A DNA stretch of 24,113 nt from Pseudopedobacter sp045629485 (GTDB lineage Bacteria; Bacteroidota; Bacteroidia; Sphingobacteriales; Sphingobacteriaceae): contig JAZQRF010000108.1 in assembly GCA_045629485.1 (NCBI GenBank), positions 1-24,113 of the forward strand. Direction: 5' to 3'. This document shows, piece after piece, positions 1-7,429 of this stretch. Position 1 is the first letter of the stretch; each line of letters begins with the position of its first letter. The notes below the pieces were generated by a model. It ran no database searches and was not told the DNA's origin. It saw only the letters and a program-made list of their open reading frames with translations. The position numbers and the translations under genes are program-made.

Positions 1-687
1 ATCATCTGGGTTTTCTAAAGCCTCAGATTCTTGTATCATATCTAGTTCTGCAGAAGTAATTAGTTTGCTTTTTTCTGGTTTTTGATAAATAAGACCCCAG
101 GGAATTAACCATAATAACCCAGCAATTCCTGTCAGAATAAAGGCCAATTTCCAACCTGTGCCTTGCCCTAATACACTTGCTACTAACGGCATGGTTTCCG
201 TGTAACTATACGTTGCTAAAGGGATTACAATATAAGGGGCAATTGTTGCACCAATGGTGGCTCCCATAGTATATAAACCTATGGCAATTCCTCTTTCTTT
301 AGCAGGAAACCACTCCGAAACAGCTTTACTTGCAGCGGGCCATACCCCTGCTTCGCCTAAGCCTAACATAAATCGATAAACACTCAAAGAAACAACAGTA
401 CTTGCCGCCGCTGTAAAAATATTAGCTAATGACCACCAGGTTACAAAGACCAGAAGTGCGGCCTTAGTCCCAATTTTATCTGCTATACGCCCGGAAATTA
501 AATAAGAAATGGTATAGGCTACTAAAAATATATTAATGACATTGGCATAATCATTATCATTCATGTTTAAATCTATCTGTATGGTAGGAGCTAGAGCAGA
601 TAGTGTTTGTCTATCTACGTAATTTAGTACCGCTGCCAGAAAAAGCAGAACAACTATCCACCATCTCATTCCTTTAATTCTCATCAT
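1..687 (-). CDS. MFS permease, ExuT/ACS (hexuronate-type) family, partial
   Basis: The first 229 codons of an inner-membrane major facilitator permease can be read; the C-terminal half lies beyond the left edge. The start is an ATG at 687 (a second ATG follows directly), 17 bp after the stop of the FAD oxidoreductase gene. The protein opens MMRIKGMRWWIVVLLFLAAV and continues with NYVDRQTLSALAPTIQ, the TM1/post-TM1 signature of the anion:cation symporter (ACS) group that includes ExuT and related hexuronate and galactarate carriers. The TM2-3 loop GRIADKIGTKAAL matches the MFS GXXXDXXG(R/K) motif, and RFMLGLGEAGVWPAASKAVSEW fits TM4. Known: ACS permeases import sugar acids by proton symport. 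Inferred: it takes up the monosaccharide released by this locus, probably an acidic sugar. The substrate cannot be read from sequence. It is probably the last or near-last gene of the operon. Confidence 0.9.
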   Translation of the reverse strand, partial: MMRIKGMRWWIVVLLFLAAVLNYVDRQTLSALAPTIQIDLNMNDNDYANVINIFLVAYTISYLISGRIADKIGTKAALLVFVTWWSLANIFTAAASTVVSLSVYRFMLGLGEAGVWPAASKAVSEWFPAKERGIAIGLYTMGATIGATIAPYIVIPLATYSYTETMPLVASVLGQGTGWKLAFILTGIAGLLWLIPWGLIYQKPEKSKLITSAELDMIQESEALENPDD

Positions 688-704
688 ATTATATATATAA
701 CTTT

Positions 705-2981
705 CTAACTGTAGCAACGTACCGAAAATAATGCAGCAGGTACATTAGGCGACGGATGCTCTAAAGAAATTGTTAATTGTTTGGTCTTTACAGGCTGTTT
801 AAGATTTACTTGATTAATGGTTTGATAATTTCCATCTTTTTCAAATATAATATTTCCCTTATCATCTTTAATCTGATAATTTCTAACGCAAAACGGCATT
901 ACATCTTCTGGATGGCCCATTAAAACGCTTTCCATTGGGTGGTCATAATCTGTATCAAAAAATAAATCTATTTTATTTATTTCTTTTGGTTCTTCCCAAC
1001 TGATTTTTAGTTGGGGAGTTTTATCTTCCAAAGCAGCTACCCAGGCATTAGGTTTTGTAGTTGGGCGATAAACACCTGTTTTTATATTTTCTTTTCCGAA
1101 AACAGCAAGAGCAGGTTCTAGCCTAACTGCTATATTATGTCCTTCCGGTCGACGTTGCGGACACCAGAACTCAAACTCATCTACACCAATATCTTCAGGC
1201 GGCGTTTGTTTTCCGTAATTTGATACCGCTTTATTTACTAAATTAAATACAGAAAGAACTCCGGTTATTCTTTGCTCCGAAAATTGGAGCTTAATTTCCG
1301 GATTCTTCTGAAATACAATAAATGCATAAGCACCTTCTGCTATAATTGAAGAGAAATCTGCATGTAAACAATTCCTTCCCGGGTGAATAGAAAGTGTTTG
1401 CTTCTCCAAAATCATATCAGGTGTATAATTACCTGTTTTTCCACTAATCCGTAATTCTATTTCTAATGTTGTATCTACGTCAGATTCGGCATAGAAAATT
1501 AAACGAGGTACCTTTCCTTCATTTAACGGGAGCATTTGTGCAGTAGAAAGTTCCAGTGACTTTTGAAAATCGGAAGACAGCTCTTCTAAAACATACTCGC
1601 TGGATACCGAAATAGCTGCGCTTGGTACAAGGTCTTTGTCATCTTCCAATTCAAAACCAGGAATGTGTTGCCCGCTTTTTAATAATTCCTGTTGTAGATT
1701 TTTAATGAACCCTTTTCCAATAATATCTTTGGGATTCAAATCATTTTCTTTAGCCACAAAAGCCGCCATTCCAACTGCCTGTCCAATATGTGCTGCTGTT
1801 GCCATTACACGTGTAGATGCAAATGCAACATGGCTGGCACTAATGATACGACCAGCAAGAAAAAGATTTTTGACATTTTTACTGTAAAGTGTGCGGTAAG
1901 GGATTTGGTAAATACCCTTACCATGCCATTGGTTGCAGCCGGGTTTTTCGCTAAAAACACCATCTGCCGGATGTAAATCTATAGACCATCCTCCAAATGC
2001 AACTGCATCTTCATGAGTTCTTTGCTCCACAATATCCTGCTGACGAAGCATATAATCTCCTTCAAACCTACGGCTTTCTCGTTTGCCAGGAATTGTTCCT
2101 ACCCATTCCAGGGTCAGGTTTTCTGCTTCAGGAAATTCTCCCGAGTTTTTGATATAGTTCCATGCTCCGTAAACTACTTTCCACAATTCCCACTTTATCT
2201 TTTCCGTATCATGCACAGTATCCATTCTACCGCCGTATTCCAACCACCAGAGTTTACAGCCATATTCTTTAGAATTGAAGCTTTTGAAGCGAGGGATTTC
2301 TTTGGTTACATCCAAAGCAAAATCTGGTGCAGTAAATTTTACAGGCTTGCCTGTGTCTTTACTATAGAAATATAAACTGTGACCTAACAATTCACCGTAT
2401 TCAGCTGTAGGGGCAAATTTTTCACCGAACTCTTCTTTACTCTCCGCTCCCATCCTAAATGCCGCACCAGAAAGGAAACCTACAATCCCATCACCTGATG
2501 CATCGCAGAACAAAGGTGCTTTTATTAAGTATTCTGTCGAATTCTGGCTACAGAATGCTTTTACTGCTGCTATTTTTTCAGAACCTGATTTATGTACTTC
2601 ATAAACTGCAGTGTTCAGCAATAAGGTAATATTTGGTTCTGACATCACTTTATCGAGCAAAATAGTATCAAAAATTAGAGGGTTACCTTCTTTATTTTTA
2701 TAAGTATTTTCTACCAAGATTTCATCAATAACCCCACCTTCACGGCTCCATCTGTTATTATTTCCTAAGTGTGATGTTGCTCCTAAAATCCATAAACGTA
2801 CCTCGCTGGAAGAATTTCCGCCTAACACTGGCCTGTCCTGCAATAAAACTACTTTTACTCCTTTTCTTGCGGCTGTAATTGCAGTACATACTCCTGATAA
2901 ACCGCCGCCTATAACTGCCAGTTCTGTATTAAATTCTTCTGTCCTTAATTCCCTTCTTATTTCGAATTCCTGTGTTATCAT
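705..2981 (-). CDS. FAD-dependent oxidoreductase (FAD_oxidored family), cytoplasmic
   Basis: 758-residue flavoprotein. The Rossmann FAD-binding motif GGGLSG is at residues 25-30, followed by PVLGGNSSSEVR (51-62), which is typical of the FAD_oxidored (PF12831-type) group. DASGDG is at 160-165. The distal FAD-contacting segment LFLAGRIISASHVAFASTRV is at about 373-392, with GQAVGMAA at 400-407. Residues from about 450 onward look beta-rich and resemble an appended sandwich domain of unknown role. There is no signal peptide or lipobox, so it should be cytoplasmic, unlike most of the locus. It sits between the last exported enzyme and an inner-membrane permease, which suggests that it oxidises a sugar or sugar-acid intermediate after uptake. 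The physiological substrate is unknown. Family members are often auto-labelled xanthan lyase, which this sequence does not support. The 37 bp gap to the upstream gene suggests cotranscription. Confidence 0.88.
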   Translation of the reverse strand: MITQEFEIRRELRTEEFNTELAVIGGGLSGVCTAITAARKGVKVVLLQDRPVLGGNSSSEVRLWILGATSHLGNNNRWSREGGVIDEILVENTYKNKEGNPLIFDTILLDKVMSEPNITLLLNTAVYEVHKSGSEKIAAVKAFCSQNSTEYLIKAPLFCDASGDGIVGFLSGAAFRMGAESKEEFGEKFAPTAEYGELLGHSLYFYSKDTGKPVKFTAPDFALDVTKEIPRFKSFNSKEYGCKLWWLEYGGRMDTVHDTEKIKWELWKVVYGAWNYIKNSGEFPEAENLTLEWVGTIPGKRESRRFEGDYMLRQQDIVEQRTHEDAVAFGGWSIDLHPADGVFSEKPGCNQWHGKGIYQIPYRTLYSKNVKNLFLAGRIISASHVAFASTRVMATAAHIGQAVGMAAFVAKENDLNPKDIIGKGFIKNLQQELLKSGQHIPGFELEDDKDLVPSAAISVSSEYVLEELSSDFQKSLELSTAQMLPLNEGKVPRLIFYAESDVDTTLEIELRISGKTGNYTPDMILEKQTLSIHPGRNCLHADFSSIIAEGAYAFIVFQKNPEIKLQFSEQRITGVLSVFNLVNKAVSNYGKQTPPEDIGVDEFEFWCPQRRPEGHNIAVRLEPALAVFGKENIKTGVYRPTTKPNAWVAALEDKTPQLKISWEEPKEINKIDLFFDTDYDHPMESVLMGHPEDVMPFCVRNYQIKDDKGNIIFEKDGNYQTINQVNLKQPVKTKQLTISLEHPSPNVPAALFSVRCYS

Positions 2982-3018
2982 TATCTGATCTTTTGTCTTT
3001 TTACGCTTACTTTATTTT

Positions 3019-5877
3019 TTAATCACCCAAAATGGTAGTATTGCCAAAAACTTTTTCTCCGTTTCTTGTTATCCCCTCCAGTTTAAAACTGATGTAAGGT
3101 TTTTCTATAGGAACAGCTATGGTAAATTCAAACGGATATTCTTTTCTGGTTATAGATTGTGTTTTACCTCCCGTTAATTGATAATGAATACTCACTTCTG
3201 AAAATTTGGTATCATCATCTTTAAGATAGATGTAGGCTTTATTTGCATAATCTCCCATGCGGACAAGCATTGCCTCTGCATTACCAAAGTCAATTCTGGC
3301 ATAATCATTTTTCAATGTTTTGGTTTCTGCTAAAATTTCTTCCTGAATTTGAACGGAAGGATTCACATTCTCCAGCCTGACTACTGTAATCCCATCCGCC
3401 GCTATATTTATATTCAATTTTTCTTTTCCTACATTTTCCCATTGCTTTCCATTGTAGATGAATTTATTGGAGATATTCCCAACTTTCAACAGGCTATCAT
3501 TAAAATGAACCTCGCTGTTCACAGGTTTATCGGACTGATTCATAAATGCAATAAAAACATCATTTCCTCTTCGTCCGGAGACGTAATTAAGTTCGACGCT
3601 ACCGGTGGTCACTAATTTTTTAGGCATCCATAAAGTGACGTTTTCCTCATCGTAAAATTTACCTTTGGAAGCACCATAGAATTTACTTTGTAAATAGGCA
3701 TAGCCTTCTATAAACTGTGATGGAAATTCGATTTTACCTTCGGAGCGAACATAAGCATCTGTAACTAGGTAGTCCAGCAACATGCTCGCCATAGGCATAA
3801 TGTGGTTGTAATGAAAAGAGTTTACGCTCTGTTCCTTATGTTCATGCATTGGAAAGTTAAATTTCTCATAAGCTGTTGTCCTGGCAGTATTGATATGGTA
3901 ACCGGGAAAATTTCTGTACCTGCCAATAATGGCTGCTTTAGCTACTTCTTTTAAGAAATTATCATTTGTGTAATATCCCAGTCTTAACATCCATGGCGCA
4001 TAATTGGCCATAAATATTGCCCTGTGCCCTGTGCTGGTTCCCGAAGATTCAGGAGTAAGTCCGATTTCTGAAAGTCGCCAGGCCGGAGCTTGTTCTTCAG
4101 GAAAATCCATTTGCTTGTGCCGTTTAGACTTTAGGTAGCCATAGTGCGGAGCTTTGCCTCCTTTGTTGACCGTGATTAAAGAATCTGTGGGAATTCCAGG
4201 AGCCATCCAGGTGAACATGGTATAATGCCTTGCCCCTTCATGTGCAGCTTTAAGGTATTTTATATCGCCCGTAAGCTCGTAAAGTCCCAAAAGATCTATC
4301 CATTTATTGGTATAGGCTGTCCAAAAGAAAAAGCCTCCAGCAAACTCATCATTAAAAGTAGTTTGCTTTATAGAAACCCTATTTTTTAGATAAGTATCAG
4401 CACCCTCTATGGCTCTCTTTAAGTATATATCTTCCTTATTGGCTTTGTATAAGTTCATAGAGGATATCCAGGTATTCCCTTTTTCGGCAACGTCAAGATT
4501 ACGAATACGGATGGTGTCGTATTCCTGCTTAGCCAGAGAAAGGTAAAAAGGATTAGACTGCCCAAATACATGATATAGTGTAGCCAATTCAGAAATCGGT
4601 GCAATAGGGCCTCTCAATTTTCTTGAAGGACTTTGTATCTTCTGTGTAGAATCAAGAGCGAACAAAAACTTCTCTCTTGATAGCATATATTCCAGGAGAG
4701 GATACGCTCTTTTTTCGAAAATCTCTTTATTGTCAGTTACTATCGCAAGTTCCAGCGGGTTAAGACTCGATACATTTTTTACAGCTCCCGGAACATCGGT
4801 TGAATAGGCAAAGCCTTTCAATGAATCTACAAACCATGCATAGTTCGTCATGGAATAATCTACAATATTATCAAAAACATTGTTTAATGTTGAAATATCG
4901 TTTTTTCGGTAATCTTTAAACCCGAAATACTCCCTCGCTATTTTCTCGTAAGTATAGGTAATCCTTTGAGGCTCTACCACCAGATAAGCACTAAAAGAGA
5001 AAGACTGCCCGGCATTCATCAGAGATTTCTGACTGCCAAATATAGGCGCAAATACCTGCGGTTTAGCTTTACCGTTTTGGTCCCTAACACTGATACCGAA
5101 CTGGCTGTTTGCAAATACTGGAAGCGGATCAAAAGGCAAATACTCTGGCGATGCCATAACACCTATACTATTTTCCCCATCATTTACCAGGGTAGTTGGC
5201 AATGTCGCCATATAAGATGGTGTTAGATAAGAGTTGTCCGGAAATCTTTTTTCCTGCCAGATGAGCGGCTGCCATATCTCTGCGGCAGCATCCGGCGGTA
5301 TTGAAGGGGCGCCTGTGTAACCTATGGAAAAATATCCCTTTTGCTTTGGAATAAGGGTATATTTAATTTTCGGATAGCCGATTTTATTAAATACAATAAC
5401 TGCTGTAAGATTGAAAAATTCGCTGGATGGATAGGTAAAAACAACAGAGTCTTTTTTATTGACAATTTTAGAAGGTTCTGCTATCGTTACCTTGCCTGGA
5501 TTGAAAAGGTTTGATGTGCGATTGTTCTGGTTGCCTTTTAAGATTTTATCATCAAAACCATCACCAACCATATCATTGCCAATTTTTGATTGTTTTAAAT
5601 CGGCTTTGTTGGCATCTGCTGCTTTCCAGGTTGGCACATTATATAAAACTTCTTTAATGCCTGCAGAACGTAGAGCTAAATCGGGATTAGTAGCCGAATA
5701 TAAAATAGAAAACTGACCGGTGAAATGGTATTGTTTATCCTTCGCATTTATAATTACAGTTTTATTCTTTGATGAAATTGTATAATTAAACTGAGCTAAT
5801 AACTCAAAAGGAACTTGGAGCGCAAAAAATAAAACGACATATGTAATATTAAAATTTGATGTTTCACGCCTACTCAT
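3019..5877 (-). CDS. Large exported helical-toroid protein, putative glycoside hydrolase or polysaccharide lyase
   Basis: 952 residues; I cannot assign a named family. An N-terminal signal peptide is likely (hydrophobic stretch about 11-28, cleavage near LLAQ at 26-29). Residues about 30-310 are beta-rich. Residues about 320-715 are helical with toroid-like repeats such as KRAIEGADTYLKNR (487-500) and LTGDIKYLKAAHEGARHYT (535-553). Residues 740-952 form beta domains, the last resembling the C-terminal modules of glycan-active enzymes. This order (beta, helical toroid, beta) is common in several GH and PL families. The segment at about 600-720, including LLDYLVTDAYVRSEGKIEF, matches the 7430-10051 product collinearly, so the two genes are distant paralogues. 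Inferred: a periplasmic or surface enzyme acting on the locus glycan. The chemistry (hydrolysis or beta-elimination) cannot be decided; H669, H678, H680, H689 and H692, with nearby tyrosines, are candidate catalytic residues. A candidate promoter lies upstream. Confidence 0.72.
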   Translation of the reverse strand: MSRRETSNFNITYVVLFFALQVPFELLAQFNYTISSKNKTVIINAKDKQYHFTGQFSILYSATNPDLALRSAGIKEVLYNVPTWKAADANKADLKQSKIGNDMVGDGFDDKILKGNQNNRTSNLFNPGKVTIAEPSKIVNKKDSVVFTYPSSEFFNLTAVIVFNKIGYPKIKYTLIPKQKGYFSIGYTGAPSIPPDAAAEIWQPLIWQEKRFPDNSYLTPSYMATLPTTLVNDGENSIGVMASPEYLPFDPLPVFANSQFGISVRDQNGKAKPQVFAPIFGSQKSLMNAGQSFSFSAYLVVEPQRITYTYEKIAREYFGFKDYRKNDISTLNNVFDNIVDYSMTNYAWFVDSLKGFAYSTDVPGAVKNVSSLNPLELAIVTDNKEIFEKRAYPLLEYMLSREKFLFALDSTQKIQSPSRKLRGPIAPISELATLYHVFGQSNPFYLSLAKQEYDTIRIRNLDVAEKGNTWISSMNLYKANKEDIYLKRAIEGADTYLKNRVSIKQTTFNDEFAGGFFFWTAYTNKWIDLLGLYELTGDIKYLKAAHEGARHYTMFTWMAPGIPTDSLITVNKGGKAPHYGYLKSKRHKQMDFPEEQAPAWRLSEIGLTPESSGTSTGHRAIFMANYAPWMLRLGYYTNDNFLKEVAKAAIIGRYRNFPGYHINTARTTAYEKFNFPMHEHKEQSVNSFHYNHIMPMASMLLDYLVTDAYVRSEGKIEFPSQFIEGYAYLQSKFYGASKGKFYDEENVTLWMPKKLVTTGSVELNYVSGRRGNDVFIAFMNQSDKPVNSEVHFNDSLLKVGNISNKFIYNGKQWENVGKEKLNINIAADGITVVRLENVNPSVQIQEEILAETKTLKNDYARIDFGNAEAMLVRMGDYANKAYIYLKDDDTKFSEVSIHYQLTGGKTQSITRKEYPFEFTIAVPIEKPYISFKLEGITRNGEKVFGNTTILGD

Positions 5878-5878
5878 A

Positions 5879-5898
5879 CTGGTTTGGTCTGGTTTGGT
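5879..5898 (-). repeat. Tandem 10-bp direct repeat next to the start codon of the 3019-5877 gene
   Basis: On the plus strand CTGGTTTGGT occurs twice back to back at 5879-5888 and 5889-5898. Read with the gene this is ACCAAACCAG twice, ending two bases before the ATG at 5875-5877. It abuts and partly overlaps the palindrome at 5893-5910. It could be part of an operator or a leader element; it also occupies the ribosome-binding region. The function is unknown. Confidence 0.6.
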
Positions 5899-5910
5899 TA
5901 TATAACCAAA
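5893..5910. promoter_or_regulatory. Perfect 18-bp palindrome, candidate operator
   Basis: The sequence TTTGGTTATATAACCAAA equals its own reverse complement over all 18 bases. It lies 16 bp before the start codon of the 3019-5877 gene and overlaps the candidate -7 element. A perfect inverted repeat placed over the expected transcription start fits a dimeric regulator site. It is too AT-rich and lacks the U-tract expected of a terminator stem. No regulator is encoded in the window, so the binding partner is unknown. Confidence 0.5.
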
Positions 5911-5938
5911 TTAAGGAATAATAATTTTGATAAGCAAA
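5907..5938 (-). promoter_or_regulatory. Candidate Bacteroidota-type promoter for the 3019-5877 gene
   Basis: Read on the minus strand, TTTG (5935-5938) is followed after exactly 20 bp by TTAATTTG (5907-5914). The Bacteroidota housekeeping consensus is TTTG or TTG, about 19-21 bp, then TAnnTTTG, so the -7 element has one mismatch (T for A). The predicted transcript would begin about 20-30 bases before the ATG at 5877. Such short AT-rich motifs can occur by chance, but this is the best match I saw in any intergenic gap, and this gap (101 bp) is one of the larger ones in the cluster. Confidence 0.4.
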
Positions 5939-5978
5939 TTTTTCGAACATTATTCTGGTATAGTTTTAAGGAAAGAGA

Positions 5979-7379
5979 CTACTTTAAATAAGGTAACAAT
6001 TCTCCATTTAACAATATTTTTCCTACATAAATTCTATTATGATTGTATTTTTCAAAATTGTTATTAATATCCTCCTGCTGTTCAGCACCTAATATTTTTC
6101 TCTTGTCAGGAATACCCTGTGATATCTTAAACGTTACTGTATGCTCGCCTCCATCCGGAGTCTGCACTAAAAAATATTGTCCTCTGGTACGATTATTACA
6201 ATAACTATTAAACCGTTTTAATGGATTAGGAATAGATGTGCTATCAATCGAGTAGAGCCTATCTCCCTTTACTGGATACATATTCACAAATTTCCCATCC
6301 ACGTATATATCTAACTGCCCGGTTTCTGGAGCCCCAATATCAAAAATCCCAAACGCTTTGCCCCTATATCTAAAAGTAAGAGATTCTCCACCTTTTTCAG
6401 ACGTCATGATATACGGAAACCAACTTTTATAAGTTTTCAAATGAGTATTTGAAGGGTCTATTTTCTGCCAGTTTTCACTAAAACTAATCCTCTCAGGATC
6501 TATCATCCTCGCTTCCTCCCAATTATCTGGATACAATGGTTTGGGTAATGTGTATAACTTTTCTCTTAAAACACCTTTCATCCTCAACATAGAACGAGCT
6601 ATTGATGCGGCATATAAATCACCTCCTTTTTGAAGTGGATGTACACCATCTATCGAAAAAAGCGGAATGCTACTCTCTCCTGTTTTGCCTTTTGAAATAA
6701 GTTTACCTGTTGCTTCTAATTCTGTCACCTCCATCCCCATGTGTACAGACGGTACGTTGTAATGATCTGCAATTTCTTCAAGTTTTTTGATTACCGGTGG
6801 AAATGTATTTTGTTGATAGTAAATGAACTGCTCAGCAGTAAGAGTGTATATAAAGCATATATCTATTATATTATTGTATTGGATAATCTGCCTTACGATA
6901 CCTTCCATCCCTTGAGGGTAGCCTCCATTTACAGCAAATTCTATAAATATCAAATCAGGATTGTACTTCAGCACATGATCATACAAACGACAAGCTCCCA
7001 AATCTGTATCTGTCCCAGATACGCCGGCATTAATACCTACCATAGCTGTGTTAGGAAACATCCCTTGTATAAAGCTGAATGACTGATTCCTGTATTGATG
7101 ATCAGCTCTTGTAATACTTCCTCCGATATAAGCAATTCTCAAAGGCTTACCCTGTTTTGCTTTAACAAAGAAATACGGCAATCCTTTACGGATATTAGTC
7201 TCTGCCAGATTTTGGTAGCTTTCCAAATTTATTTTACTCGGGTCTTTTAGCCCGGCTTTGAAAAAAATATCAGAAGCGCCAGTTTGACTGGAAGCAATAA
7301 TTCCCTGTACATCCTTCTTTTGAGCAAAAACTACTGAAGCAATACAAAATAGCGCTGTAAAACAAATAGTTCTCATCAT
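5979..7379 (-). CDS. Exported SGNH/GDSL-family carbohydrate esterase
   Basis: 466 residues from the preferred ATG at 7379. The frame opens at an ATG at 7400 (MLDIEKDMMRT), but an acidic leader before a signal peptide is unlikely, and an AAAAGGAT stretch just before the internal ATG pair resembles a ribosome site. From 7379 the N-terminus MMRTICFTALFCIASVVFAQ is a clean Sec signal. SGNH blocks are visible: block I GGSIT with nucleophile Ser88, block II GVSGTDTDLG at about 120-129, block III FAVNGG with Asn151, and block V DGVHP with Asp244 and His247. A beta-sandwich tail follows (about 320-460, RYRGKAFGIFDIGAPETG). Known: such enzymes remove acyl groups, commonly acetyl, from polysaccharides. 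Inferred: deacylation lets the neighbouring glycosidases act. The ester specificity is not readable. The gene lies between the two toroid genes. Confidence 0.87.
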   Translation of the reverse strand: MMRTICFTALFCIASVVFAQKKDVQGIIASSQTGASDIFFKAGLKDPSKINLESYQNLAETNIRKGLPYFFVKAKQGKPLRIAYIGGSITRADHQYRNQSFSFIQGMFPNTAMVGINAGVSGTDTDLGACRLYDHVLKYNPDLIFIEFAVNGGYPQGMEGIVRQIIQYNNIIDICFIYTLTAEQFIYYQQNTFPPVIKKLEEIADHYNVPSVHMGMEVTELEATGKLISKGKTGESSIPLFSIDGVHPLQKGGDLYAASIARSMLRMKGVLREKLYTLPKPLYPDNWEEARMIDPERISFSENWQKIDPSNTHLKTYKSWFPYIMTSEKGGESLTFRYRGKAFGIFDIGAPETGQLDIYVDGKFVNMYPVKGDRLYSIDSTSIPNPLKRFNSYCNNRTRGQYFLVQTPDGGEHTVTFKISQGIPDKRKILGAEQQEDINNNFEKYNHNRIYVGKILLNGELLPYLK

Positions 7380-7429
7380 ATCCTTTTCTATATCTAACAT
7401 CTCTTAAAAACTATCTCAAATATCATTTT

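Noticed and set aside
2013..2375. Plus-strand open frame of 120 codons
   Set aside because: It is fully antisense to the FAD oxidoreductase, with no domain and a composition typical of a shadow frame.
705..2981. Xanthan lyase, a label often carried over to this family
   Set aside because: The sequence has a complete FAD-binding fold (GGGLSG, distal LFLAGR segment), lacks a signal peptide and shows no lyase toroid.
5893..5910. Intrinsic terminator after the SGNH gene
   Set aside because: The palindrome is AT-rich with no loop or U-tract and lies next to the following gene's start codon rather than behind the preceding stop.
6741..7082. Plus-strand open frame of 113 codons
   Set aside because: It is fully antisense to the catalytic SGNH domain; the conserved motifs are on the minus strand.
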